DNA of 64,000 bases, from positions 124,001-188,000 of the forward strand of contig JAHBBC010000006.1 in the NCBI GenBank assembly GCA_019915015.1, given 5' to 3'. Origin of the DNA: Auriscalpium vulgare. Lineage: Eukaryota; Basidiomycota; Agaricomycetes; Russulales; Auriscalpiaceae. Below the pieces are notes generated by a model. The model was not told the DNA's origin. It saw nothing but the letters and a program-made list of their open reading frames with translations, and did not search any database. Each line of letters opens with the position of its first letter. Position 1 is the first letter of the stretch. The position numbers and the translations under genes are program-made. Shown piece by piece: positions 54,101 through 63,569 of the stretch.

Positions 54101-55416
54101 AACGATACCAAAGGCGCTGAACAAACGTTCCGTGCCGGCAGAGTCGGGGACAATGCTCAGGACGAGAAGAGCAAGTCGGACGAGGCCATTTGCGCCGGTC
54201 GTCACACCGCTGCGATCGTGTTCACGCCAGAGATGCAGAAGGTTGACGCTCTGACCCTGGGGCATTGGCGCAGATAAGTAAACCTATCCTCAAATGCAGA
54301 GGGGCAACAGTAACGCACCTGGGAATCATATAGCACCTGACGCAGTGAGTCCTTCCACAGTGCCATTCCCAATCTTGTATCTTATTTGGAGGTCTAGTAG
54401 GGCTCGGGACCGCACCCAAGTCTCGACGTTTTCGCATCGAGAAAGGTGCTTGTACAGATCGATGGGCTTCGCGCAGAAAGCCGTCTGATGTTGGTGAGGA
54501 CTGTGATATGTATGTAAGTCTCTGTAAACATTGACTAATTCTGAAGGCAACTCACGAGCTTCTCGGATCACAGTCTCCGTGCGTCGACCCATCTCCGGTC
54601 CCTGCAACTCCTGCTTCATTATATCCCGTATTTTCCCCAGCAAGCAGGCTTCACAGCGCGCCGCAGGAAAGTATCTGTTGGTCTTGTATTTCTCAGTGCT
54701 GATGTGAAAATTCGAGCGTGCCCACTGATGGACGGTGACTGGCCCCATCTTCGTGGTGTGACGGGCGCCCGGGGATGAATGAGAGGGTATTCTCGAGGTT
54801 GTTACTGGGCTCGTCGACCAAATCCAACGTCGGCGAGGCTTTTCGGCTCGTTTGACAGCCAGTATATAATTTGTGCAATAAAGGAAGTTATATTACAGAG
54901 CCAAGCTAGATCTACGGTCCCATATCCTGCGCTTGACCGTTGACCGGAGTCATGACCCTAGCTGACCCCCAGTCATGACCCTGACTGCGGTCAAAGGTCA
55001 TGACCCGGGTCAGGTTCCGACGCATCACTGAGTGGAAGCGCCGGGTTCAATGGGGCAGCACAGCTATGAGGATACATGGCGTCGTAGACCTGGGGCCACT
55101 TCATGAGCTCGAATGGCCCGAGCATGCCGTCGGCGAAGTAACTGAAGGTACGATGCTCGCGGTGGGTGGGTACCTCGGGAATCCATTTTGTATTCGGACT
55201 GGAGACGCACACGGAGCCCCGCCCACTATCCCAGCATGCGAGGACTTCGCAATCCATCGCGCGAAGGACATAGGTGACACCCCGGGCGGCGCTTCGCTGC
55301 GCCGCAGCGATGACGTCCTGATACGTGAACGTGGTGGAGGCTGTCTTGACGCTGCTGTCGTTGCCATTTTTGCTACTGCTGGCCTTCGCGGATGTTTTCA
55401 GGGTGTCGGGGGCCAT
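51130..55416 (-). CDS. Module gene C: unknown protein interrupted by a hAT element
   Basis: The ATG at 55416 opens TFTYQDVIAAAQRSAARGV and a compact N-terminal region ending NPALPL. There the hAT element (53094-55030) intervenes. With one copy of the 8-bp duplication AGTGGAAG the frame continues PVCDDRRSPVQFKDTAVPW, then VREPYTISDATTVLIPVRP and KYLSNKQFMIEGNKYRRAPPW. An intron at 52167-52231 joins SSGSG to APRPPVGRA, and the protein ends after YRIDIPADRDIRPQ and FGVHGGFEPYREEFQPLW at 51130. The total is 758 residues in one frame. I do not recognise the family. Motif copies and a promoter-like block lie directly upstream at 55456-55850. As it stands the gene is broken. Confidence 0.65.
53094..55030 (-). 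mobile_element. hAT-type DNA transposon, 1937 bp, with 8-bp target duplication
   Basis: The ends are CAGTGATGCG and CGCATCACTG. Just inside each lies an inverted block CTGACCCGGGTCATGACC, with several more GGTCATGACC palindromes within about 80 bases. AGTGGAAG is duplicated at 53086-53093 and 55031-55038. The element carries only the C-terminal part of a hAT transposase, so it is probably non-autonomous. It interrupts gene C. Confidence 0.9.
53522..54748 (-). pseudogene. hAT transposase C-terminal remnant
   Basis: The minus-strand frame contains the hAT dimerisation region (LALLVLSIVPDSAGTERLFS, AFGIVHSKLRNRM), followed by an Ala/Thr-rich acidic tail to the stop at 53522. Upstream, KDSLRQVLYDSQ joins to GQSVNLLHLWREHDR across an intron, and a further piece reads KTNRYFPAA and ETVIREARELPSELVNVY to about 54748. 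The BED finger and the RNase-H-like catalytic core are missing and there is a frame change near 54370. It is a truncated remnant. Confidence 0.7.
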
Positions 55417-55455
55417 GTTGGGTTTGGGAGCGCCGAACGCTTATCGGGGGTGTCG

Positions 55456-55850
55456 ACGCGCGCCTGAAAAGCGCGGGGCAGAGTGCACGCGCGCCTGAGA
55501 AGCGCGGACGGGGGCTCTGGTGCGAGGCAGGGAGGGTTGGATGGCGGGCGGAGGTCAGGGATACGAGGAGCGGTTGGTGGGGATGTCAACGCGCGCCTGA
55601 AAAGCGCGGGGCAGAGTGCACGCGCGCCTGAGAAGCGCGGGCGGGGGCTCTGGTGGTGGGCAGGGAGGGTTGGATGGCGGGCGGAGGTCAGGGATACGGC
55701 CGGAGCGGTGGTGCTGCTCGCTGTCCGATCGTCAGAATGTCTACATACCGGATCGTGGTCACATACCTTGGCTGGAGAGCTTGGTCCTTGGGTTATAGGT
55801 GAGGTGATGAGAGTGACAGAGGGTGAGGAGCGAGGGCAAAAGCTAAGAGC
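55456..55850 (-). promoter_or_regulatory. Shared module motif cluster and promoter-like block upstream of gene C
   Basis: Four motif copies (about 55456-55476, 55487-55508, 55591-55610, 55621-55640) occur because a segment of about 130 bp is tandemly duplicated. The rest, to 55850, is nearly identical to 42950-43110 upstream of gene H2. The nearest motif is about 40 bases from the gene C start codon. Confidence 0.6.
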
Positions 55851-55995
55851 GCGAGCTCAGCAGTGGTGGAGTGACGAGGCGACGGAGAAGACGATCAGAT
55901 CAGCAGGGCGCTTATCGCAAGCTTATCGCGGTCACCGTCAGAGCGCTAATCGCGGCCAGCGCTAACGACTTGCAACGTCGGAGCTTGATGTCGAA

Positions 55996-56067
55996 GTTCC
56001 TCCTTCAGCCAACCCTCTGCAGTCCATGGCAGTTCCTCCTTCAGCCAACCCTCTGCAGTCCATGGCA
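55996..56067. repeat. 36-bp tandem repeat, two copies
   Basis: Unit GTTCCTCCTTCAGCC followed by AACCCTCTGCAGTCC, repeated without gap between genes C and D. Confidence 0.8.
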
Positions 56068-56086
56068 ATTCTTTCTCGTTGCGCCT

Positions 56087-56445
56087 CGACTCGATGTAAC
56101 CGCAACACTCCGATCGACGCTCTACCGTCGCATCGTCAACGCCTTCCCCCGCAGTCCTGCAACCGAGCCCGCGTTTATCAGACGTGCGCGCATACTGTTG
56201 TGACTTTCCATGTACGACCCTCTTGCCCGCGTTTCTCAGACGTGCGCGCACAGATGTGAGTTGCGTTGGCGGCGACCACACTCTCATCGACGCTCTACCG
56301 TCGCATCGTCACCGCCTTCCCCCGCAGTCCAGCAACCGAGCCCGCGTTTATCAGACGTGCGCGCATACTGTTGTGACCTTCATGTACGACCCTCTTGCCC
56401 GCGTTTCTCAGACGTGCGCGCACAGATGTGAGCTGCGTTGGCGGC
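56087..56445 (+). promoter_or_regulatory. Tandem 175-bp repeat carrying four module motifs, upstream of gene D
   Basis: Two copies of a segment of about 175 bp (starting TCGACGCTCTACCGTCGCATC) each hold two motifs in plus-strand orientation (CCGCGTTTATCAGACGTGCG and CCGCGTTTCTCAGACGTGCG). They lie 100-370 bases before the start of gene D, in the same sense as that gene. Confidence 0.6.
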
Positions 56446-56539
56446 GACAGCGAGGTACGCGTGCAGATAAGCCGGTGAGCCGAGGGACGCCCGTCTGTTG
56501 GTCATGCCACGGTCGCACCGCTCTTTGCCTCCTGCCACC

Positions 56540-57048
56540 ATGTCCCCCACCATCAACCTCAACCTCAACGTGACCGTCGTCATGAGCGTCCCCGGCCGCT
56601 ACGTGCGTACACAAATTTTTATGTTCGGCTCGCATACTGAGTGGTTTTGCTGGCGCAGGAGCTTTCCATGCCCGAGCTCCAGTACGCAATCAGGAGCGAC
56701 ACGGGTGCGCACCCCTCACAGGCGCCCCCTACCCCGACGTCGTCGCGGGAACCCAACGCGGCGCCGTCCCACAACCCCACGGCGGCGACGACGCACGAGC
56801 ACTCCTCGCGCGCCCCACAAGCCCCATTCGTGCGCCGCGGCCGCGTTGGGCGACCACCCCCGGTTCAGACGGTCTGGCGCGACGACTCGCCAGAGCCTGC
56901 GGCGCGGCCAAGTGGCGGAATGCCGCCGCTGAGCGCCTGCGGGGAGAACGAGGGGCATATGGGCCTTCCCGCCCAGGAACTGGGCACCGGAGGTCCCTTT
57001 GACGGGTTTGTGGAGGTGCCGAGCGCGCAGGGAGAGCACACCCCCTAA
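56540..57048 (+). CDS. Module gene D: small Pro-rich protein of unknown function
   Basis: The ATG at 56540 has a strong context (GCCACCATG). Exon 1 (56540-56602) encodes MSPTINLNLNVTVVMSVPGR; intron 56603-56658 is canonical; exon 2 runs to the stop at 57048. The 150-residue product continues ELSMPELQYAIRSDTGAHP and then a Pro/Thr/Ser-rich disordered part with a basic FVRRGRVGRPPPVQTVW block. The short RRGRVGRPP stretch is reminiscent of an AT-hook-like basic patch, but that is a weak call. Family not recognised. Confidence 0.55.
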
Positions 57049-57523
57049 AAGGGTCGCCCGTCATTGGTACGTTGGTGCCCTTGTGCGTCTTGGCGTCTCA
57101 TTGAGTTTTCTCATCAGTCCTCGCCGTTTATTCCACACTGCTGCCCCTGCACGGATACCCCGCAGTCCCCCTAGCCTACGAGTCTCTCTGTCGTTACTGC
57201 ACGCGAAATACCATTCCTTCATGTGAAGATATGTGATAGTAAGCTGGGCGGCGTCTCCTCTGCGTGCCGGATGCGCGCCTGTTCGGGCCTCGGGGCACTA
57301 AGTCCACACACGGGCGTTGAGAGGCATCGCCGCTTGGACTCTGCGGACTCTGCGGGCAAGGTGCGCTCAATGTGGAAGTATGTTTTCCTCAATCCGCTTA
57401 TAGACAGAGCTTAAAAGCGACCCTCCAGTCCGCCTCGTGTCTTCCTGCAGGCTGCCTCCAACCACCATCTGCCCACCATCTGCCCACCATCTACCCACCG
57501 TCCGCCAAGCAGTCTACCAAGCT

Positions 57524-58097
57524 ATGTCTCAACAGTACGGCGTCATCGAGCCCCCTACGGGGCCCATGGTTCGTGGCATGAATCTCGACCCTGCCGCGAG
57601 ACCGCTAACTGCCATTTTCTAGTTCTTTTCGCTCACCCCCGTTTCCCAACTCGTCCATGATCCCCCGCGCAACGGTGACGGCTCGGCCACCCTCCTTCCC
57701 CCCCCTGCGGACGTGTATGATCGCAAAGATGTGGGGCGGCTCGTCACGAGCCTCCTGCACATCGTCTACACCCTGCTGGACAATGCAGAGCGTGACGACG
57801 TGACGCGCGAGGCCAATATACGTGTGGCCATAACAGCACGCGAGCGGATCGCTCGCGTCGAAATCGAGAACGTGGTCGTCGAGGAGATCGAAGACCCCGA
57901 GGTCGTGGTCGCTGGGTGCGTACATGCTGCGGCACATGCACGTTCCCCTTCGGCTGACACGTTTACAGTGGCTTCGAAATAGAGGAAGTCACGAACGAGG
58001 AGATGGAAGACCCCAACGTCGTGCTCGCCGGGTGCGTACATGCTGCGGCACCGCCAGGGTCCCCTTCGGCTGACATGTTTGCAGCGACGGCCAGTAG
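57524..58097 (+). CDS. Module gene E: small protein with a duplicated exon-intron unit
   Basis: Exons 57524-57568, 57623-57915, 57969-58031 and 58085-58097 join in frame into 137 residues: MSQQYGVIEPPTGPM, FFSLTPVSQLVHDPPRNGDG, a helical VGRLVTSLLHIVYTLLDNAE, and repeated acidic ends EEIEDPEVVVAG and EEMEDPNVVLAG. The two introns after these acidic blocks are both 53 nt and nearly identical in sequence (GTGCGTACATGCTGCGGCA), so an exon plus intron was duplicated as a unit. The product is small and acidic, with unknown function. It is convergent with the TET/JBP gene. Confidence 0.55.
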
Positions 58098-58391
58098 TCG
58101 CGGTCATCACATGACACAAAGACGGCTCAGCTCGTCCATTCTCGGCGGCTCCCTTGCTCTGCTACAATTGTACGATATCTTTGTTTGATGATGTTCGTGA
58201 TGCGCCGGGATCCATTGTACGTTCGCTATGTGTGTGTGGCTGTCGCTCTAGTTCTCGCAATGCATTGGATGACTTGACCCTCGAGTGAGATGGCTATGCA
58301 CGCACGCGTCCGCTCTCCGGTACTCGGCAAGCCGCACGCAATAAGTTTCATCGAGAGTACGCAAGATATATTGTAGAAAGTACACAATGTT

Positions 58392-61300
58392 CTACTTGGG
58401 TGGAAGAGATGGATAAGCGGCACGAAGCCCCTCGAACGTAGTGAACAGCGGGTGGGGGACTCCGTAATCATCAAGTATGTCCTTGTGCGTAAAATGCACT
58501 AGGCACAATCGCTGGCCTCCGGCGCTCCAGGGGCTGTGGGGCTTAGTTTATTCACTATGTCCCTACAGTTGTAACAAGTGGGTGGTGTTATAGGCAGATA
58601 GGATAGTGAAGTGCAAGTATAGGGCAGTATAGTGCACTCTAGTGCATATATCAGTACTATAGTGTCCTTGGATGCACTATAGTAGTAGCATGACTGTAAG
58701 GACCATTGTATTTTTGCACCAATATAATGGGCTTTGAAAATGTTATAAATAATGGTGTAGATGCACAGGTGGAACTGCTATATAAAGGTAATTTAGCAGA
58801 ATATATCTGGCTAACGGTAGAGAGCTGTAGGGCAATCACTGGCCAATGGATCCCATGGGTTTATGTACTATAGTGAATCAATAATATATTACAGAAATGC
58901 TGGGATATATGCACCTTCTCTCCTTTCAAATGAGCTCTATAAATTCGGATAATATTACAGCATGTGGCTTAGTAGAGTGCATATGTGACCTGAATTTACC
59001 AGAATAGAGGGGGTCAGTTCTGAGGAGTTGTGCAGTCCACACTGTATCAGATATTCATCTACTATAGTGATGTTATACTCTTTAAAGCTTTCTTAATTTG
59101 TTATGGGATGACTGGGCATTCATAAATGATGACAAAAAGGGTGAGCATATGTACTACACATGCCACTGCTGTCAGAATTTATCATAATATCTGAAGCCAT
59201 TGGTGAGCCACACCAAGGCATATAGATTTGTGCACTATAGTGGTGATCTAATTGGTTGGCCACAAAAGCATATGATGTGTCCAATAGCTCTCCAGTACTT
59301 GGTCAATATAATCAGAGATATCATAGAGCATTCACAGACCATGCCCCACCCAATGCTCAAAATATGGGAATTCTATCTAGAGTTGGCAGAAAGTGCCGTA
59401 CTTCCACTCTCATACAGCCTGTAATGTCTGAGGTATCCTTGTCCCAGGGTGATCCAGTTTATGATCAGGCATATGAATATAAATGGCTATTTCTTTTACA
59501 GAGGATGAGCTTGTGCTCAAGTAAGCTTCATGGATCATGGCTCATTGAAAAAGAAATAATCAGTTCAGTTCACACATATGCTTGGATAGATGGGACAGGG
59601 ACATATGGATCATTTAGGCTGTATCAAAGGATCAGAAGTATGGTACTATATACCAAGTGCATGCAAGGACACAAAACTTTCAGGGATGGAAGGGGCATGG
59701 TGTAATAGTGCTCTGGAATATCTAGGGATTTGTTTCCCCAAGTATTGAGGAGCTATTCAGTGCTGAAAAAGTTTGAGGATAGAAGCAAGCTAAATAACAC
59801 TATAGTGTATAAGTATATATGCATTGGTGTGGCTTGCCATTAGTCTTAAATATTATGATAAATTCAGACAGCAGTGGCATGCGTGGTACATATGCTCACC
59901 ATTTTCTTCATGGTTTATGAATGCCCAGTCATCCCATAACAAATTAAGAAAGCTTTAAAGAGTATAATATCACTATAGTAGATGAATATCTGATACAGTG
60001 TGCACTGCACAACTCCTCAGAAATGACCCCCTCTATTCTGGTAAATTCAGGTCACATATGCACTCTACTAAGCCACATGCTGTAATATTATCCGAATTTA
60101 TAGAGCTCATTTGAAAGGAGAGAAGGTGCATATATCCCAGCATTTCTGTAATATATTATTGATTCACTATAGTACATAAACCCATGGAATCCATTGGCCA
60201 GTGATTGCCCTACAGCTCTCTACCGTTAGCCAGATATATTCTGCTAAATTACCTCTATATAGCAGTTCCACCTGTGCATCTACACCATTATTTATAACAT
60301 TTTCAAAGCCCATTATATTGATGCAAAAATACAATGGTCCTTACAGTCATGCTACTACTATAGTGCATCCAAGGACACTATAGTACTGATATATGCACTA
60401 GAGTGCACTATACTGCCCTATACTTGCACTTCACTATCCTATCTGCCTATGACACCACCCACTTGTTACAACTGTAGGGACATAGTGCACTAAACTACTC
60501 CCCAGTGTTGGCTCCAGGGCATGACCTTATGAGGTACAATGCAGCCCACGAGGAGAAGGAGCGTACCGGATTCGTATCCCAAGCTCGTACGAAAGATGGG
60601 GAGGTCGAGGGTGCAACCATGGTACGGACCGACCGTCAACAGCGCGTCAACCCCAGCTAGACAACCCTTGGCGTCGCGATGGCTCGGTGTTTCGCGGTTG
60701 TAGATGATGGAAATGCCCTGGAATGATGACGACCAGCCGTTGGCGTGCACAGCAGTCTCCGTACCCTGGCGGAGGTGCTCCATGGCCTTGGAATACGCAC
60801 GGTGCGCATCGGGAGTGGCAATCTCGATCAAATGCTCGATCCGCATCTGAAAGATCTGGATCTGCGAAAGCAGGTGCTGTGTGGCAGCAGCGTGTGGCTT
60901 CGTGCCCGCCAACGAACCGCTGAACCGCAGCGGTTCATTCTGTGCCCGTCATTCAGCTGCTGTGGCCTGTGACAAAAGCAAGCGACGCACCGGTTTTCCT
61001 ATCTCCTTCCAGCCGGGTGAGATATGGTGGCACCCGACCTTGTTGTCTCCTTCACCGCGGTAGCCCTGCTTCGCGCCGCGCCCCAGCGTATCGGCCGACA
61101 TTTGGGGCGGGAATTTGTCCGCAAACTCATCGAGATACGTCGCATGGGCCCGCTTGAGAAGAGCACAAGGGTTAGCCAAGTGCAGGAGTAGCAGGGGATG
61201 GGAACGCACGCTGACAGAGGGCGAGAGGTATCCAGGGAAGTGGAACGCGATGAGCAAGCCGTTCCGGTCGAAAAAGGACCTGGGCTGCCCGTCCGTGAAA

Positions 61301-61820
61301 CTTTGCGGCTTAAGGTGGGCAAGCGGGCCGTCCAGGAGGTCCGCGACTCCTTCGTCGTTCAGCTCGCTTGCAACGGCGGCTAACTCGCGCAGGTCCACAT
61401 GGATAGTGACTGGGAAGTCCGTCAGATATACGAACGACATGACAACGTTCGGAGTGAACACACCTGCGTTGTCGAGCGCTGTCCGCAACAGCTTTTCGTT
61501 CCTGTCGTGGAAGCCCTTGAAAGCTTTGCCGATGCCGCGGTTCTTGAGCCGAGGAGTCGCGTCTACATGCGATTCATGAGGCGAGTGATAAGATAGTACG
61601 TCATAATCGACGCACCGGCAGTGTTGGGGCGCCTGAAAGACACCCCCGATTTTCGCGGCCGTCCGGAGTTGCGTGACCCGCCAGCAAGTGGTGGCAAACG
61701 CGCAGGCAATGGCGCCCGAAGAACACCAGGGACAGACTCGGGCACGACGGCGGGCAGACGAAGTCGCCCCCGAGAGGTGCTCTTCCTGCTAGAGGCGGCG
61801 GCACTGCTGTGTCCCGTCAT
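58392..61820 (-). CDS. TET/JBP-family 2OG-Fe(II) dioxygenase, interrupted by a Mutator-like element
   Basis: The ATG at 61820 starts exon 1 (61616-61820). Introns 61563-61615 and 60940-60990 are canonical. Exon 3 runs into the element at 58533-60510 and the last 132 bases are on its far side. With one copy of the 9-bp duplication GCTCCAGGG the frame is continuous, giving 445 residues. The double-stranded beta-helix oxygenase signature is complete: YNRETPSHRDAKG (HxD iron ligands, near 60677), VPHKV (distal His) and, beyond the insertion, GGQRLCLVHF (Arg for 2-oxoglutarate). Upstream are RLKNRGIGKAFKGFHDRNEK and HVDLRELAAV. This family oxidises 5-methyl-pyrimidines in DNA (5mC to 5hmC and beyond, or thymine in JBP); fungal members are known to co-occur with KDZ transposons. 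As it stands the insertion separates the Arg from the rest, so the encoded enzyme should be inactive. Confidence 0.85.
58533..60510. mobile_element. Mutator-like element with about 0.7-kb terminal inverted repeats, copy 2
   Basis: 1978 bp, with the same ends as copy 1 (GCTGTGGGGCTTAG and CCCCAGTGTTG). The inverted arms cover about 58533-59235 and 59803-60510. The 9-bp duplication GCTCCAGGG lies at 58524-58532 and 60511-60519. The centre (about 570 bp) has a 149-codon frame (59256-59705) that I do not recognise and that copy 1 does not keep intact. No transposase, so non-autonomous. This copy preserves the empty site of the 470-bp insertion. Confidence 0.88.
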
Positions 61821-61898
61821 CCAGCGCACCAGATAGGACCTACGAGTTGAGGAAAAGCGAGATGGGGCAACAGTGCGATGGGGGAACGGTGATGTCGA

Positions 61899-62020
61899 CG
61901 CGCGCCTGACAAGCGCGGGGCAGAGTGCACGCGCGCCTGAGAAGCGCGGGCGGGGGCTCTGGTGGGGGGCAGGGAGGGTTGGATGGCGGGCGGAGGTCAG
62001 GGATACGAGGAGCGGCGAGT
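61899..62020 (-). promoter_or_regulatory. Two module motifs upstream of the TET/JBP gene
   Basis: Copies at about 61899-61919 and 61931-61950, with the following GGGTTGGATGGCGGGCGGAG block, match the upstream regions of genes H2 and C. They end about 80 bases before the TET/JBP start codon and are oriented as in the other genes. Confidence 0.6.
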
Positions 62021-62650
62021 TGAGAAAAAAAACAGTGCGATGGGGGAACGGTGAGACCGTGAGATGGGGAACAGACGTCTGCCGGCGGTGCACAGCCGCT
62101 TCAAGTGGCTGTGCTACTGATGCTAGCTCAGCCGCATCAGTGGCTGTGCTGGTTGACGCGCTGGCACCGGGCGGGCCTGCGCGTCCTTTCAAATTTCACC
62201 ACCTACCTCCAACGACTGTCGACTCAACTCCCGCCGCCAACACCTCTCTGCGTCGAGCACACGGCGGCTTCGGAGCTGTCGCTCGGCGTGGATTGCTCCT
62301 TTTGCTGGTCATGGGGCCGCGGGGAGATGTGTGCATGTAGGCATGGTATGAGCGACTGGCTTTCTTCCACCTCCCCCAACACCTCTCTGCGTCCGCGCTC
62401 CTCAAGCTCAAGGCCTGGCTGGCCGTTTCCTCGTACGCACGACTCGCCCGCCCGCTATGCCGTTCTCTTGTGGCTCTGCACGTGCCCTCTCATCAGCGCT
62501 TATCTTGAGCGCTCTCGACTTCGGTTCACGCGCCCCTCTCTCTCCTCCCACCTGCCTTCCCCCTGAACCCTCGACCATACCAGCCCTCCCTCATCGCCGC
62601 TCGTCCGTCTCATCCCAGTTCAACACCGCAGCACGCACGATCGTGTGCCC
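62021..62650. other. Intergenic between divergent genes, no gene seen
   Basis: Overlapping GC-rich frames on both strands, no recognisable domain, and no clear exon structure between the TET/JBP gene (minus) and the next plus-strand gene. Confidence 0.4.
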
Positions 62651-62652
62651 GC

Positions 62653-63305
62653 CCCGCGTCTGTCAGACGTGCGTGGACGCTACAATGCCCCGCGTTTTTC
62701 AGGCGCGCGTGGCACATACCCGACAAGCATCGCGCCAAGCATCGCCCACGATCCTGTCCGATCGGACCCTATCAAAGACTCCCTCGGCCATGCCAATACT
62801 CCCTCGACGCATCACGCACGATCTTGTGCCCGCCCCGCGTTTGTCAGACGTGCGTGGACGGGTTTCCTACAATGCCCCGCGCTTTTCAGGCGCGCGCGCA
62901 TACGGTGGATCATCTCGGTGAAATCTCTGCGATGACGGTGCGTAGACTTCATTCTCATGCTCGCGCGCCTGCTGACTTCCATACCCGTACCAGCTCCCCT
63001 TCCTCGCGCTCCTCGCGCCTAGGTATCCGTAGTGCGGGATATGCGTTTGGTACTCCCTCGACGCAGCACGCACGATCTTGTGCCCGCCCCGCGTTTGTCA
63101 GACGTGCGTGGACGGGTTTCCTACAATGCCCCGCGTTCGCTTCTCAGGCGCGCGAGCATACGGTGGATCATCTCGGTGGAATCTCTGCGACGACGGTGCG
63201 TAGACTTCATTCTCATGATCGCGCGCCTGCTGACTTCCATACCGGTACCAGCTCCCCTTCCTCGCGCTCCTCGCGCCTAGGTATCCGTAGTGCGGGATAT
63301 GCGTT
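62653..63305 (+). promoter_or_regulatory. Six module motifs, partly in a 254-bp tandem duplication, upstream of gene F
   Basis: Motifs in plus orientation lie near 62653, 62690, 62834, 62876, 63087 and 63130. A segment of about 254 bp beginning CCCTCGACGCA is repeated (62801 and 63055). The next gene on this strand starts at 63570, so these match the motif-before-gene pattern of the module. Confidence 0.55.
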
Positions 63306-63569
63306 GCGCATGCCGGTGGCCGATTCAGTCAAGCCGAATGCTGCTTGCGAGGGCGCAGCGACTTCTCCGTGCCTCGCCCCCAGTTCTCCGTGCCTCGCCC
63401 CCAGCATCGAGGCCAAGCCGCATATCCTAACAGGTGCGTTTCTAGTCGCTGCTGGTGGCCCGTCTCAGCTATATAATGCAGGACAAGCTGCTCATCCCCC
63501 GCCTCCCATCCACCTCAGCATATCGCTGCCCTACTATTGTACGCAAGTCCTCGCGAAGTCGCCACGAAA

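Noticed and set aside
53094..55030. Treating the hAT remnant as an active transposase gene
   Set aside because: The DNA-binding finger and catalytic core are missing and the element is only 1.9 kb.
59256..59705. 149-codon frame in the centre of the Mutator-like element
   Set aside because: It matches no transposase signature, and copy 1 has changes and an insertion within it, so I do not call it a gene.
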